A DNA stretch of 64,000 bases from Helianthus annuus (Eukaryota; Streptophyta; Magnoliopsida; Asterales; Asteraceae): contig NC_035433.2 in the NCBI RefSeq assembly GCF_002127325.2, positions 122,356,088-122,420,087 on the forward strand, written 5' to 3'. This document shows, piece by piece, positions 40,135 to 51,900 of this stretch. Position 1 is the stretch's first letter; each line of letters begins with the position of its first letter. Position numbers and translations under genes: made by a program. The notes below the pieces were generated by a model that saw only the letters and a list, made by a program, of their open reading frames with translations, ran no database searches and was not told the origin of the DNA.

Positions 40135-40407
40135 TTTTTTTGAACGGCCAACAAACTCAATCCCGAGCACTCTCGGGACACCCACTGGACAAACAGAGTA
40201 CTCCGAGAGTAACCCGAGTCCACCACCAATTCCGGGGAAAAGCCGGTAACTCACCCGCCCGTAGGCACGACAGTGAAATTACCGGTAAAACCCGTTTGGC
40301 TCAAGGATCCAACCCAGGTTTCCCTGGGTCTCCTATCATTGCCACCAGTGCCTCACCCTGCACCAAGTGGGAGTCGAACCTGCATCTCTCAAGAGAAATG
40401 CAAGCCC
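40135..40407 (-). mobile_element. tRNA-derived SINE with 20-bp target duplication
   Basis: On the minus strand it starts with a tRNA-like head containing box B GGTTCGACTCC (near 40371-40381), then a body, then an A-tail (T run from about 40135). TCCATTTTCATCACTTCTTT flanks it at 40115-40134 and 40408-40427. A 5'-truncated relative sits at 33202-33418. The body shares AACCCAGGTTTCCCTGGGTC with that copy. SINEs borrow LINE enzymes for insertion; none is seen nearby. Confidence 0.88.
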
Positions 40408-40427
40408 TCCATTTTCATCACTTCTTT

Positions 40428-40861
40428 AAACAGAATCAGCAACTCCAAATCTTTTGATCGGTTTATCTTTCTCATGTTTATCCTCTGGTCAAAGTTGAAA
40501 CACTTTCATATTAAAACATGTTTTTCCATATTATTACAAAATAAAAAAATAGATACCAGACAGATTGAAACTCGTAAAATTAGAAATCTTTTTGTGTTTA
40601 ATGTTTTAGATTTGAAATTCATATAGTTCATTCAATAGAAAAGTGTGTATTCAAATATGCTAAGAATAAGAACCATCGCTACCGTTGCAACTGTCAATCA
40701 CCACTGCCATTTTACTAATCATGAAAGATTGTGATATGAACCCGTATGGAAACATATTTCATTGTCAATAACAATGTTCAAGAAATCATTTGTTTAAAGT
40801 CTCATTAGCTAACCTTAAACACCAAAGACACACAACCAACAACTTAAAAAAATTAAACGAT
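40428..40861. other. AT-rich non-coding stretch
   Basis: Nothing recognised between the SINE and the exon-like segment that follows. Confidence 0.4.
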
Positions 40862-40881
40862 TCAAGGCTAACAGGAATCAC

Positions 40882-41000
40882 CTGAGACTCATGCCAAGCT
40901 TGAACACACCTGGGCTTGCATAATTCTTCAAAGTAATTCTTCTCGTCAATTGGTTCCTCGTCCTCCCTTTTATAAAAAGAAGTACGAATCTGTGGAACCA
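40882..41000 (-). pseudogene. Exon-like segment, possibly from a small mitochondrial CHCH-type protein gene
   Basis: The minus strand is open through EDEEPIDEKNYFEELCKPRC followed by VQAWHESQ. It ends at a good splice donor (CAG|GTGATT, complement near 40880), and CCACAG at the upstream side could be an acceptor. The EEP-D-K-Y-E-CKP-C spacing recalls the hinge subunit of the cytochrome bc1 complex (QCR6), but the match is short and the other exons are not found nearby. I treat it as a possible gene scrap. Confidence 0.25.
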
Positions 41001-42427
41001 TAGAATAGAATCTTAGTCTTATAAAATTTAGCTTGAGTGTTTTAAAGAAACTGTTGTGACTAACAATGGTATCCCAAAAATGATTTTTTGAGGTTCGACA
41101 TCAAAACCATACCGATATGGCGATATCATCCCTGCCCCATTTCATCCAACAAATATAGCATGTTGTATTACACAGCTTTGACCATAATAAAATTTATAAT
41201 CATTATTTACGTTTAAAACTTAAATGAAGTAGACTCATATACATTTATAACAAAAAAAAAGCATCTCCATCGGTCAATAAAAATATGATTTTATACGAAG
41301 TTTATAAATTATACGGAATATATGTAAAAGTCGACAGCTAATCTTCGAATACTCGTCTTCTTTCACCAAAGTTGCGATTTGTGCCGGGTATTCATCCATG
41401 GCCTTTTGTGGCTCTCCAAAAAAAGGTTACCAACAGTATATGCCTATAGAAATGGACCACTCGGCTTGTTTATTTTCATGGTCGTCAATATCTACATCCA
41501 ATCTAATTTCCCTAAAAATAGCACATTTGTCAAAAAAATTATATTAAGTTCTTCCATTACTAACCATAAAAAATAAATAAATTAATTTACATATGCATAA
41601 AACTTAAGAATCATAACACTCAGGTAACTATTTGAATTTGAATACATTCATCGAGAAACATATTAAGCATCCATAAGAAAAAGTTTTCACAATGAAACAT
41701 TAGAACAAACCTATATCTTGCTGAGTAGAGACATCCCCGAATAATAAAGATGGTACACCGTTCAACATAGCATCGAATCCTCCACAAACACACTATCATT
41801 TATTATCCCCTAACTTCCCCAAAACAAATGATGTCGCATTGCCATTAATCGGAAACACCCAGATTTGGGTAAAATTACACAACGACGACAGAGTATTATC
41901 TTACCGGAATCCAACCCGTTCATCATCACCATCTAATCCACCAAAACAATCACAAATCAAATTAAGTCAGATACGATCTGGTAAACCTAATATTGACAGA
42001 AACCGAGATGATTACACCTGATTGGCGTCGGTTTTGGTTGCGCAGCAACATCCTAAAGGCGAATGTATCAAAATCAACTTAAAATTAGAGTCGATCGGTG
42101 AAAGTTTCTATGAAGACGATCTACAATGGAGATGAGCTGACGAGGTACCGGATGACTTGAAGCTTATTAATATTAACAACAGCAATCCGAAAATAGATAC
42201 TACAAAGTAACCTAAAATCTCACTGTGACAAAATTAGGTTTTTCAAAATGCAACAATACGAAACAAATCTAAACAATCTAAAGTAAAATTAACACAAATG
42301 GTTCTTAGTAAAAATTGACAGATCTTAATGATGACATATGGTCATATTCAGATGAATCAATATCCATCTGTGTAACCAATTACTATGCTAATTCTTCTGT
42401 CTATATCTACAAAAGGAGATTAGCAAT
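41001..42427. other. Non-coding stretch, no gene identified
   Basis: AT-rich sequence with a few short open frames but no recognised protein family, splice-linked exons or transposon ends. Confidence 0.35.
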
Positions 42428-42612
42428 TTACTTGGTGCAATCAATGTTAGCTGACATGGTGAAACCCAAACTGATCCCACAATTTCCAGGAAGTGTTTTA
42501 GCTAGCGCTGGATTTGGGTTTAGGCTTCTCGAAGCCGACTTGAGGCAATTACAAGCAGCTAGTTTATCTTCAATGGCCTTTTGCAGCAGCCACAATAGCA
42601 ACCACATTTAAT
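42428..42612 (-). pseudogene. Remnant of a type-1 non-specific lipid-transfer protein gene
   Basis: The minus strand from 42580 to the stop at 42428-42430 reads KAIEDKLAACNCLKSASRSL, then NPNPALAKTLPGNCGISLGF and TMSANIDCTK. This is the C-terminal half of a plant nsLTP: the CxC pair, the LPG(x)CG block and the final Cys are in order. nsLTPs are secreted eight-cysteine lipid-binding proteins. Upstream, a CC pair (GCTGCTGC-AAAAGG near 42590) lies in a different frame, so there is a frameshift. The signal peptide and first cysteines are not seen. Degraded gene or captured fragment. Confidence 0.6.
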
Positions 42613-43292
42613 AAATGATGAATGTTTTCTGTGATACGGAATCGCAGCCATAGCCACCGTACAAACCGCTGTAAATTCCGGCGAACGACGAAGATAAACC
42701 ACCACCAATAGGGTTTGCAGTGGAGCCCTAGGTCATCTTCGGTTAGACCACCATCAGTCACCATCGTCGCTAGAGTCGCCGGGTTAGCGGCTGTCGTGAG
42801 AGAGTTCAGTCACCCGTTGGAGATATTGAGGCAAAGATTGTTGAAGGATAAATCGAAGATGAAGCGGTGGAGGTATTGAGAGACATGTGGGGATAACGTG
42901 GCCATCAATGGATCTGTTTATGTATGGTCCAATGAAGAGTGCCAGGGTGTTTTGGTACTGTTCATTCCCTCCGCTTATTATCATATTTAGATAGATTAGA
43001 TTAGATTGTTTTGCGTGAATTCCCCAAGTGATGCCTCCTATGTTTAATATGTTTTTTTTTTTACTTTGTCAATGTCTAAAACCATGATTTTCCATAAAAG
43101 CCACTACTATCTACTATGTATACATACGTTTGATAACTGCGTATACATTTGACAACGTCAGTGATAATTGATAAATAGTGTGCAGATCCGTACAAGACAC
43201 AAAAATCATACAAAGTAAGGAGACACTCACAACTAGGGGTGTCAAAAGTGGTTGGTTGGGCAGATTTAGGTAATGAGTTAGGATGGGTATGA
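42613..43292. other. Non-coding flank of the 19-kb insertion
   Basis: No gene. Near 43243 a CTAGGGGTGTCAAAAG phrase resembles the end of hAT-type MITEs. The following GAGTTAGGATGGGTATGAGTTAG is the target of the large element and resumes at 62537. Confidence 0.35.
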
Positions 43293-43297
43293 GTTAG

Positions 43298-45976
43298 TGT
43301 CACACCCTCAAAATACCACCTAGGGAGTGTCCCTGATAGGCGTGTGACGTACCAATAACGAGCCACCAATTACATTGAACCCATACAAGTTATAATTAAA
43401 ATCCCCATTATTAATAAAAACATCTTCAATAAGTTTAAACGAAAATCAATAAGTTCAGCGGAAGCAACTAGTAAACGAAGTTAAACTGTTTCAAAACCAA
43501 AGTATAATATCAAGAAATCAGTCACATAAATCCTTCCTGTCGACCCATGACCACTCCAGCTACTCCAGACAGCAAGTTCCCAAATCCAAAATACCTGACG
43601 ACCTGCGAGCATGCAGCAAGTGTATCAGACAACGCTGGTGAGTCCATAGTTTTACAAAAACGTTGGTTACCAAGTGTTTAGTTAATCCATTGAAGTTAAT
43701 TCCGAAAGTAATGTGAAAACAATGTTGATAATAACCCGAATACAAGACGGCTTCTGATTATTTTGCCCTTTCTCCAATGCTCCTATCAAAGCATTGGTCA
43801 TGACTAGGTCATTAGTTCAACACCCGTCCTCCCAGATACGGGGTGAGGTTGCCAAACCTAAGTAGCGCTACTAACTAACACCATGTTACCACCCAGGTAA
43901 CCAAACAACACGGAGGGACTTAAAGGTGATAGGAAGAGTATATTATCCAACATTCCCGTTTTACCCAAACGACTTATCCCACCCCGGGATACCCACTGAC
44001 TGTCCCAACCACAGGGACGCATGCTCAAGAAAGATGAACTCACCTTTGGTTTGCTCGGTAAGACTAGTTACTGGACCACACTCAGTTAATCAAAACCTAT
44101 AAGGTTTATATATAGCAATCAGTTTGCATCCATGTTGATCACGTTGTTACACAAGAGAGTTATCGCAAAACATATACGTTGCATTTTTAGTTCGCCTACT
44201 CATCAATTGAACATACCACATAACCATACACAAACGCAAATAATACATGTATCCTTAATGTGTTCGGCCCCGTACTTACAGCCCAACACTTACTATCCAG
44301 TCCAACCCGCACCACCCAACCAGTTTTGAGTCCCGAATGAACCAATTGATCCGTCAGGGCCCAGCCCACTTCAGCGTGCAGCCCGTTTGTCCACTAGTTA
44401 ATTACCCAGTCCGGTCACCCCTTAGGCCCAAAACACCCACATGATATCCCCAATTAAAATACAGGCCCACGATTGTAACACATAACCCAAGCTACTGTTT
44501 CAATATATTTTTTTTCCTTTGACATTATAATACATGTTCACTACCTCAAACACTTTAATCATGATGCATACTTGTCACCAAGTGACCCTTTGAAAATTAT
44601 TCTGTTACAAGTCCCTATCGTATGGTTTCGGTTCATATATTTAAGCCTCATTAACTTAACAAGTCTAATGTACATCATGCCCATACAATAAGCGTTAACC
44701 TAATTATTCAACATGTTTAACTATAACAGCAGGTACTAATATGCCCATACTCAATCAACTAACACATCAATAAATTTGGCTAGCAACCATTATCAAAACT
44801 TAGTAAAGATGGCCGACCACTATTGTTGATCTCATACTATTATTGGACCAATCTTTGTAGTGGACTGCAAGTTCAATATCATTGGACCATCTCTTACATA
44901 TTATATATCACTATCATGTATCAACAATACAAACCATTTGCATATTTTAATCACAGTATTCAGTCATGTTTTAATGATTCCAAATATTAAATCATGCAAC
45001 ACATATTTTAGACAAATTATTACATCACCGGTTAGCCCTTATCAATGTACACACAAATCAATAAGCACATGCGATGGCAGGCTAGTCAACTCACAAACAA
45101 CAATCATAGTCCACCTAATTGTCCCCTCATCTCAATATTGACATAGATTCCCTCTTATCCCATCAAGTAATTAATGACATTAATTAGCTCATGCATAACA
45201 AGGTCACAAACACACATAATACATGAAATCCTATAGAACATAATTGCTAACATACCTCGTGTTCCTAAGCAGTTTTCAACTCACAGCATCATACGAACAC
45301 ATGTATATCATACACAACCTAATCGTTACTAATCGTTCACATGCTACACAACTATGCATGACAAGGAAATTGATTCAAAACATCAAGAGATTACACTAAC
45401 CGAATGAATCAAGGTAACGCTGGGTCCGAATTAACTTCACGAGGGGGAATGGGTTGCGTCCACTGTTGATCGCCGAAACGGATGGGTAGATGGAGGATGT
45501 GCTAGGGTTTGAGTAAAGTTGTGTTATCATGTTTACGTGACTTGTGGGTGCATATATACTAACCCTTAGCCGACCCCAATCTAATTATCTACTTGGGCTT
45601 ACAGGCCCAATCATGAATATGGCACACACATATGTTCGGTTCTCAAACTTGTGCTCGATGTAGTTCACAGAATCATAATAAAATAGAACAAGGGCCGCTG
45701 AGCCCACTTGGGTTTTTATTTCATGTTTAGGCTCCTAAGATACTGGGCCGAGGTACAACCTCTCCAAGGTGGGCCGACTTTAGGAGGTTCGGGCCAATGA
45801 CTTCAAGTGTGACCCACCTTTACATGCGGCCCTAACCTAACCAATACACGTACAAGCATATACGGATACGTTATACAATAAACAAGTTTAACACGATCAT
45901 GAATGTGAACGAAGGACAGTGAGAAACACAAATACGAGATCACACGATACTAACCTTGAAAGTTCGGGTTGTCACA
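43298..45976 (-). repeat. 3' LTR of the LARD-like element
   Basis: Begins TGTCACACCCTCAAAATACC and ends GTTCGGGTTGTCACA, so TGT...ACA ends. A minus-strand TATA-like TATATATG lies at 45551-45558. Short open frames inside recur exactly in the other LTR because the two are near-identical, not because they encode proteins. Confidence 0.93.
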
Positions 45977-46069
45977 TCATCCCCAACTTGAAAGAAATTT
46001 CGTCCCGAAATTTGACAAGTAAGCACAAAAGAGTGAAGCGATAGAAACTCTAATTAAACTATATGTAAT
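45977..46069 (-). other. LARD-like element: polypurine-tract side of the internal region
   Basis: Directly against the LTR, the minus strand reads CAAGTTGGGGATGA, the likely polypurine tract. Next to it is a dyad AATTTCGTCCCGAAATT (46007-46023) that recurs beside two other retroelement tracts in the window. The chromovirus target GTAAT is at 46065-46069. Confidence 0.6.
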
Positions 46070-48867
46070 TGTCACACCCCAACCGATGGCGGAATCATCG
46101 GGGCGCGGCACTGAGCGAAACAGATTGTTCAGAAGTCTCCATAACAACTAACATACAATTCAGTTATACAACACGTCCCATACCGTGTCCCAAATAATAT
46201 CAAGTTATCATAGAAATCAACTAAACAATATGGGAACTGTTCCGACAACTCAAATTCTTAATTATTACAGACCGAATGTAAATATTGTTTTAAGACCTCT
46301 AGACGGCTATCCGTAAATCTTACTGACTACAGGTGCCAGTACAAGATCTACAGATAATTATGGCCCTGGAACAGGTACGTGGACACTGTCCTAAGGTCAC
46401 AGGCTCCTAGAAGTTTATTATTGCCTCGCTTCCCTAGCACGCTAGTAGCTTAAACACCTGTCACATACGTTAAAATAAAAGTCAATACATATAATGTAAA
46501 GGTGAGTACACAAGTTTGATATAGCATATAGAGTTCGAATAGTTTACGCATAACCAAGCACGTACACAAGGGCAAACGATGCATGTAAATTATCAACATG
46601 GGACCATCGATACCAATGACTTCGAGTTGACTGTCCGAGACAGTTCGCAATACATGATTACCACCGTAATCCATGCAAGTAATTGTCCTTAGCAACCCCC
46701 GTGTGAACGGGTGCTGAGTCCAAACTATAGTACTACGTTGCTAAAGCAGGCAGATAGCACTCCACGTGTAAACATAATAAACAGCAATCATTTAGACAAG
46801 TAATACATGCAAGTAGGTTAGCGTTCAAATAGTTTGTGTTGTTTGTGAATTTGATAGATTACGTATGTAACACCCAAAAGTGCTGAAAGCAAAAAGGGAT
46901 CGAGTATACTCACAGTGGTTGGTTGTGGATTGAAGGGAGCACTGAGAATAGGTTAGCCTGAATAGTTCGATAACACAACGATGAGTAACGCGGAAAAAGT
47001 AAACAATGTACTTGGATCGAGTAGGCCATTCGATCGGACAGCAGTTCGATCGAGTGGGCTGTTCGATTGGTTTGAAAGTCCATTCGAACATCCATTCGAT
47101 CGGCCGGCTGGCTCGATCGGCTGGTTCCTTCAAGTGGATTGTTTCTTCCTTTGATATGAAGGATGTGTTTGTGTACGATGGTTTGTACTACCTTTCAAGT
47201 TGGTCGATCGAACAGCTATTCGATCGGTTAGCCCAACCGATCGGTTAGCATTGCAGATTTGGCAAGATGTCACTCGATCGGTTAGCATGCTCGATCGGGT
47301 GACATTCCAATGTTTCAAAAAGTCTAAGTGTTTTAAAGTATAGTATCTCATGATCCGAGCAGTAATGATTACAACCGAGTGGCGTAGTCGATCGAACAGT
47401 ACCTCGTCAATACTACACTTTTGTGAGTTGGTGGGTCTAAGTGCTAGTCGATCGGTTAGCCTAACCGATCGGCTGGCATAGTCGTTCGATTGGGCTGTTC
47501 GATCGAACAGCCTAGCCGTTCGGCCAGCTTCTCGATTCGGTTAACCTTTCACTAAACACTTGGTTACTCCCGTTAATTGTTGATGTTTTAGAGATATTTT
47601 GACTACGAGTTGAACCACAAGCTGAAGTCTCTACTTAGTCTACTGACTCGAGCAGGAATCACCCAAACCCGGTCAGAGAAGGTTTGGAACCCAAGTTTAA
47701 CGTTTAACCCGAAATCGGTATATCTCTCGATAAAACCCGAATCTTGAACCATGTGTTTGTTTAGATTGATTTATAAATCGGTTCAAGCTTCGTTTTCACC
47801 GGTTTGAGTGTAAAAGAGTTGAAAGATAGATGAAAACAAATCTTCCAATCCTTTTCCACCGTGAAATGTTAAGATCTTTAGAAGATTTTAGGTTATTTAT
47901 GTGGAAATCGGTTAGATCTAGCTTATTCATGGTTGAATGAAGTCAAGAACATGAAGTTCTTGATGAACACCAAGAACACCATGATGACATCACTCAAGAA
48001 CACCTAGATCTTGGTGATTTCATGGATGAAATTCAGATTTTGAAAGATAGAAAGATGGAGAATCGATTAATGAACAAAAACGTACAAGGATTAGAGCGAA
48101 ATACTTACCGGTTTGAGAGAAATCTGAGATTTAGTGAGAAGAAGAGGCTGGTCGGTCAGAGCTTTTCCAAAAGTGGAAAGCTTGACAAGGACAGCCCTAT
48201 TTATAGGCTTCCAAAAGAGGAAAGGGTGAGCTGATCGAACAGCATCCCTGATCGAGCAGCTGTCCGATCGAACAGCCTGTTCGATCGGCTAGCCTGTTCG
48301 ATCAGGTTGCCCTGTTCGATCGGCTTGCCTTGTTTTGAGTGTTTCGCGACGATTTTTGATATTTCGAGTTCGATGAACGAGGATTTGAGGATGATAGAAT
48401 TCCTAATCAAATTACTTTTAGTTCCAACTACTATATCTAACATACAAGCATCCTTACAACCATTTCGGGTTCGATTTCCATTGAGTTTGATTCACCTTTG
48501 AGTCTTGATTGATTTGATTGATTCACCACACACTTTAACATAAAAGTAAACATGCACAAGTAACACATAAGGTACACGCACACGTATAGACAGTACTAAA
48601 ATCCCCACACTTGAGTTCGATGATTGATTTGATTAGCTTGATTATTGATTGACTAGCTTTATTGCATTGTTACTTCCTACCATTCACAGTCGGTCGTTGA
48701 TTCACAGCTCGATTATCGGTCGATTAGTTTGATTATACAACACTTACTCCAAATAATACGAAAATCAAAATGAAACTAAAATGAAATTAATCTTTATTAA
48801 TCTTTAATTCCAATAACAGTCAACACTTGACTTTGACTTTGACTTTTGGAAAACACGGGGTGTTACA
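46070..48867 (-). repeat. 3' LTR of the chromovirus
   Basis: Begins TGTCACACCCCAACCGATGG and ends ACGGGGTGTTACA. A minus-strand TATA box (CTATAAATA) lies at 48198-48206. It contains two clusters of CGATCG words (47025-47530 and 48235-48330). Confidence 0.95.
47014..48330. promoter_or_regulatory. CGATCG motif clusters in the chromovirus LTR
   Basis: By hand I count about 13 exact CGATCG words between 47014 and 47515 and three more at 48265-48322, mostly in the forms TTCGATCGG, TTCGATCGAACAG and CGATCGGTTAGC. The same series is at 55624-56940 in the other LTR. The downstream cluster lies just upstream of the minus-strand TATA box in transcription order, consistent with an upstream regulatory array. 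Function is inference. Confidence 0.6.
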
Positions 48868-48884
48868 GTCTCCCCTCCTTTAGG
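48868..48884 (-). other. Polypurine tract of the chromovirus
   Basis: Minus-strand CCTAAAGGAGGGGAGA abuts the 3' LTR. The dyad AATTTCGTCCCGAAATT follows immediately (48886-48902). Confidence 0.8.
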
Positions 48885-48954
48885 GAATTTCGTCCCGAAA
48901 TTAGGCCGAGAACCGTACATCGCCGTGTGATTTTACCAATTTGATGCTTCAGAT

Positions 48955-51900
48955 CTATCTGAATAACTGCGGGTACTTGGCCTTCATGTCACTTTCGAGT
49001 TCCCAAGTGAACTCCGCGCCTCGTTTGCCTTCCCATCGTACCTTTACAATAGGAATGCGAGAGCGTCTGAGTTGCTTGGTCTGTCGGTTCATGATTTCGA
49101 CAGGCTTTTCCACGAAGTGTAGCGTCTCATTGACCTGAAGATCGTCGAGTGGTATTATTGCGTCGTGGTCGGCTACGCATTTTCGAAGGTTTGAAATATG
49201 GAAAGTCGGGTGGACATTGCTGAGTTCCTCCGGTAATTCGAGTTTGTAGGCAACTTTACCGATCCTTTCCAGAATCTTAAAAGGTCCAACAAATCGAGGC
49301 GCAAGTTTTCCTCTTTTGCCGAATCGGACTACTCCCTTCCAAGGTGATACCTTTAGGAGCACGTAGTCGCCAACTGCAAATTCGCGGGGCCTGCGTCGTT
49401 TATCGGCGTACATCTTTTGTCTATCCCGGGCCTTCACCAAGTTTTCCCTTATCTGGTGGATCTTGTCAGTCGTTTCTTGCAGAATCTCGGGCCCAGTCAA
49501 TTGTGAATGACCGACCTCGTGCCATACAATAGGCGAGCGACATCTCCTACCATACAAGGCTTCGAAAGGTGCCATTTCGATGCTGGAGTGATAGCTATTA
49601 TTGTACGAAAATTCGACCAATGGTAGGTGTTTGCTCCAACTACCACCAAAATCGATAACACACGCACGGAGCATGTCTTCAATAGTACGAATCGTTCTTT
49701 TAGTCTGCCCGTCGGTTTGCGGTTGGAATGCGGTACTCAGATTCAGCGTCGTACCTAGAGCTGCTTGAAAAGTTTCCCACAATCTCGATGTAAACCGAGC
49801 ATCGCGATCAGAAATGATGTCTCGAGGCGTACCATGATTCTTAATGATCTCGTCGGTGTAGATTTGGGCTAGCTTGGCCACCTTATAGTCTTCTCGTATT
49901 GGCAGAAAGTGGGCTGATTTGGTTAGACGATCGACTATAACCCAAATACTGTCGTGACCTGATGGCGTGGTCGGAAGCTTAGTTACGAAATCCATAGCTA
50001 TGCTTTCCCACTTCCATACGGGTATCGGCGGTTGTTCGAGTAAGCCTGAAGGTCTTTGGTGTTCAGCCTTGACTCTTGCACAAGTTAAACAGCTACCAAC
50101 ATATAGGGCAATATCCCTTTTCATCCCAGGCCACCAGTATTTGTAGCGAAGGTCCTGGTACATTTTGTCCGCACCGGGATGAATGGAATATCGGGATTTG
50201 TGGGCTTCGTTCATGATGATCTTTCGCAAATCTGTCCTCCTCGGAACCCAGATTCGGTCCAGATAATAGAATATCCCGTTGGCTTTGCTCACGAGCTGAG
50301 TTCCATCGTGATAGATTCGTTCTTTCTTCAACGTACGCTCGTTAAAGCAAGCGTGTTGTGCTTCGCGGATGAGAGCTTCGAGGTTATACTGAGCCTGGAT
50401 GTTTCGAACACCTATCACGTAATTCTTTCTGCTGAGGGCGTCTGCAACTACATTCGCCTTGCCTGGGTGATAACGGATCTCACAGTCGTAATCGTTGAGA
50501 AGTTCTACCCATCGGCGTTGACGCATATTGAGTTCTCTCTGATTAAAGATATGTTGTAGGCTCTTGTGATCGGTGAAGATCGTACACTTTGTACCATACA
50601 GGTAGTGTCGCCAAATCTTTAAGGCAAAGACAACTGCGCCCAGCTCGAGGTCATGGGTTGTATAGTTCTTCTCGTGGATTTTGAGCTGTCGAGATGCGTA
50701 AGCTATAACCTTGTCTCGTTGCATGAGAACACAGCCAAGTCCAAGGTTTGAAGCATCACAATAGACAACGAAGTCATCGCTTCCGTCCGGCAGTGTAAGA
50801 ACTGGTGCATGGCACAACATGTGTTTGAGGGTTTGGAAAGCAGTCTCCTGCGCGGTTCCCCACACAAAAGGCTTGTCTTTATGAGTAAGGGAGGTAAGCG
50901 GTACAGCAATCTTTGAGAATCCTTCGATGAATCGCCGGTAGTAACCAGCTAATCCGAGAAAAGAGCGAACTTCTGACGGATTCTTTGGCGTAACCCATCC
51001 CTTGACTGCCTCAATCTTTGCAGGATCAACGTGTATACCCCGACTATTCACAATGTGACCCAGAAATTGAACCTCCTCTAACCAGAACTCACACTTGGAG
51101 AATTTGGCGTAGAGTTGGTTTCCCTGAAGCAACTCGAGAACCAATCGCAAATGCTGCGCATGTTCGGCCCTCGATCTAGAATAGATCAGGACATCGTCGA
51201 TAAATACAATGACGAAACGGTCTAAGAACGGTTTACACACGCGATTCATCAGATCCATAAAGACCGCGGGTGCGTTGGTCAAACCAAAAGGCATGACAAC
51301 AAATTCGTAGTGGCCGTATCGGGTTCGAAAAGCGGTTTTGGGTATGTCTTCCTCTTGAATCCGCAACTGATGGTAGCCTGAACGTAGATCAATCTTGGAG
51401 AAACACTGAGCACCTTGTAGTTGGTCAAACAGGTCATCGATTCTTGGTAAGGGGTATCGGTTCTTAATGGTCAGCTTGTTCAATTCCCGGTAATCGATGC
51501 ACATTCGGAACGACCCGTCCTTCTTTTTGACGAAAAGGACTGGTGCGCCCCATGGAGAAGTGCTCGGGCGAATGAAGCCTTTTTCAAGTAACTCTTGGAG
51601 TTGGTTTGAGAGTTCTCGCATCTCAGATGGAGCGAGTCGATACGGAGCTTTGGCCACTGGGTTGGCTCCTGAAATAAGGTCGATTCGAAAGTCGATATCA
51701 CGACTTGGAGGTAATCCAGGAAGATCATCAGGGAACACCTGAGGAAATTCTCGGACAACAGGGACATCCTTTACTTCAACTTTCTTTTTCTTGTCCGTCT
51801 CTGCTACAACAATGTTGGCCAAGAAGGCTCGATATTCCTTGCGGAGATATTTGCGAGCTTGAAGACAGGACATGAGCTTGAGATCTTTCGCAGTAGTTTC

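Noticed and set aside
40371..40381. Possible tRNA gene (box B GGTTCGACTCC on the minus strand)
   Set aside because: It belongs to the tRNA-derived head of a SINE with an A-tail and 20-bp duplication; no complete tRNA cloverleaf is present.
42315..42611. 98-codon plus-strand frame over the nsLTP remnant
   Set aside because: The opposite strand encodes the recognisable nsLTP C-terminus; the plus frame is its antisense shadow.
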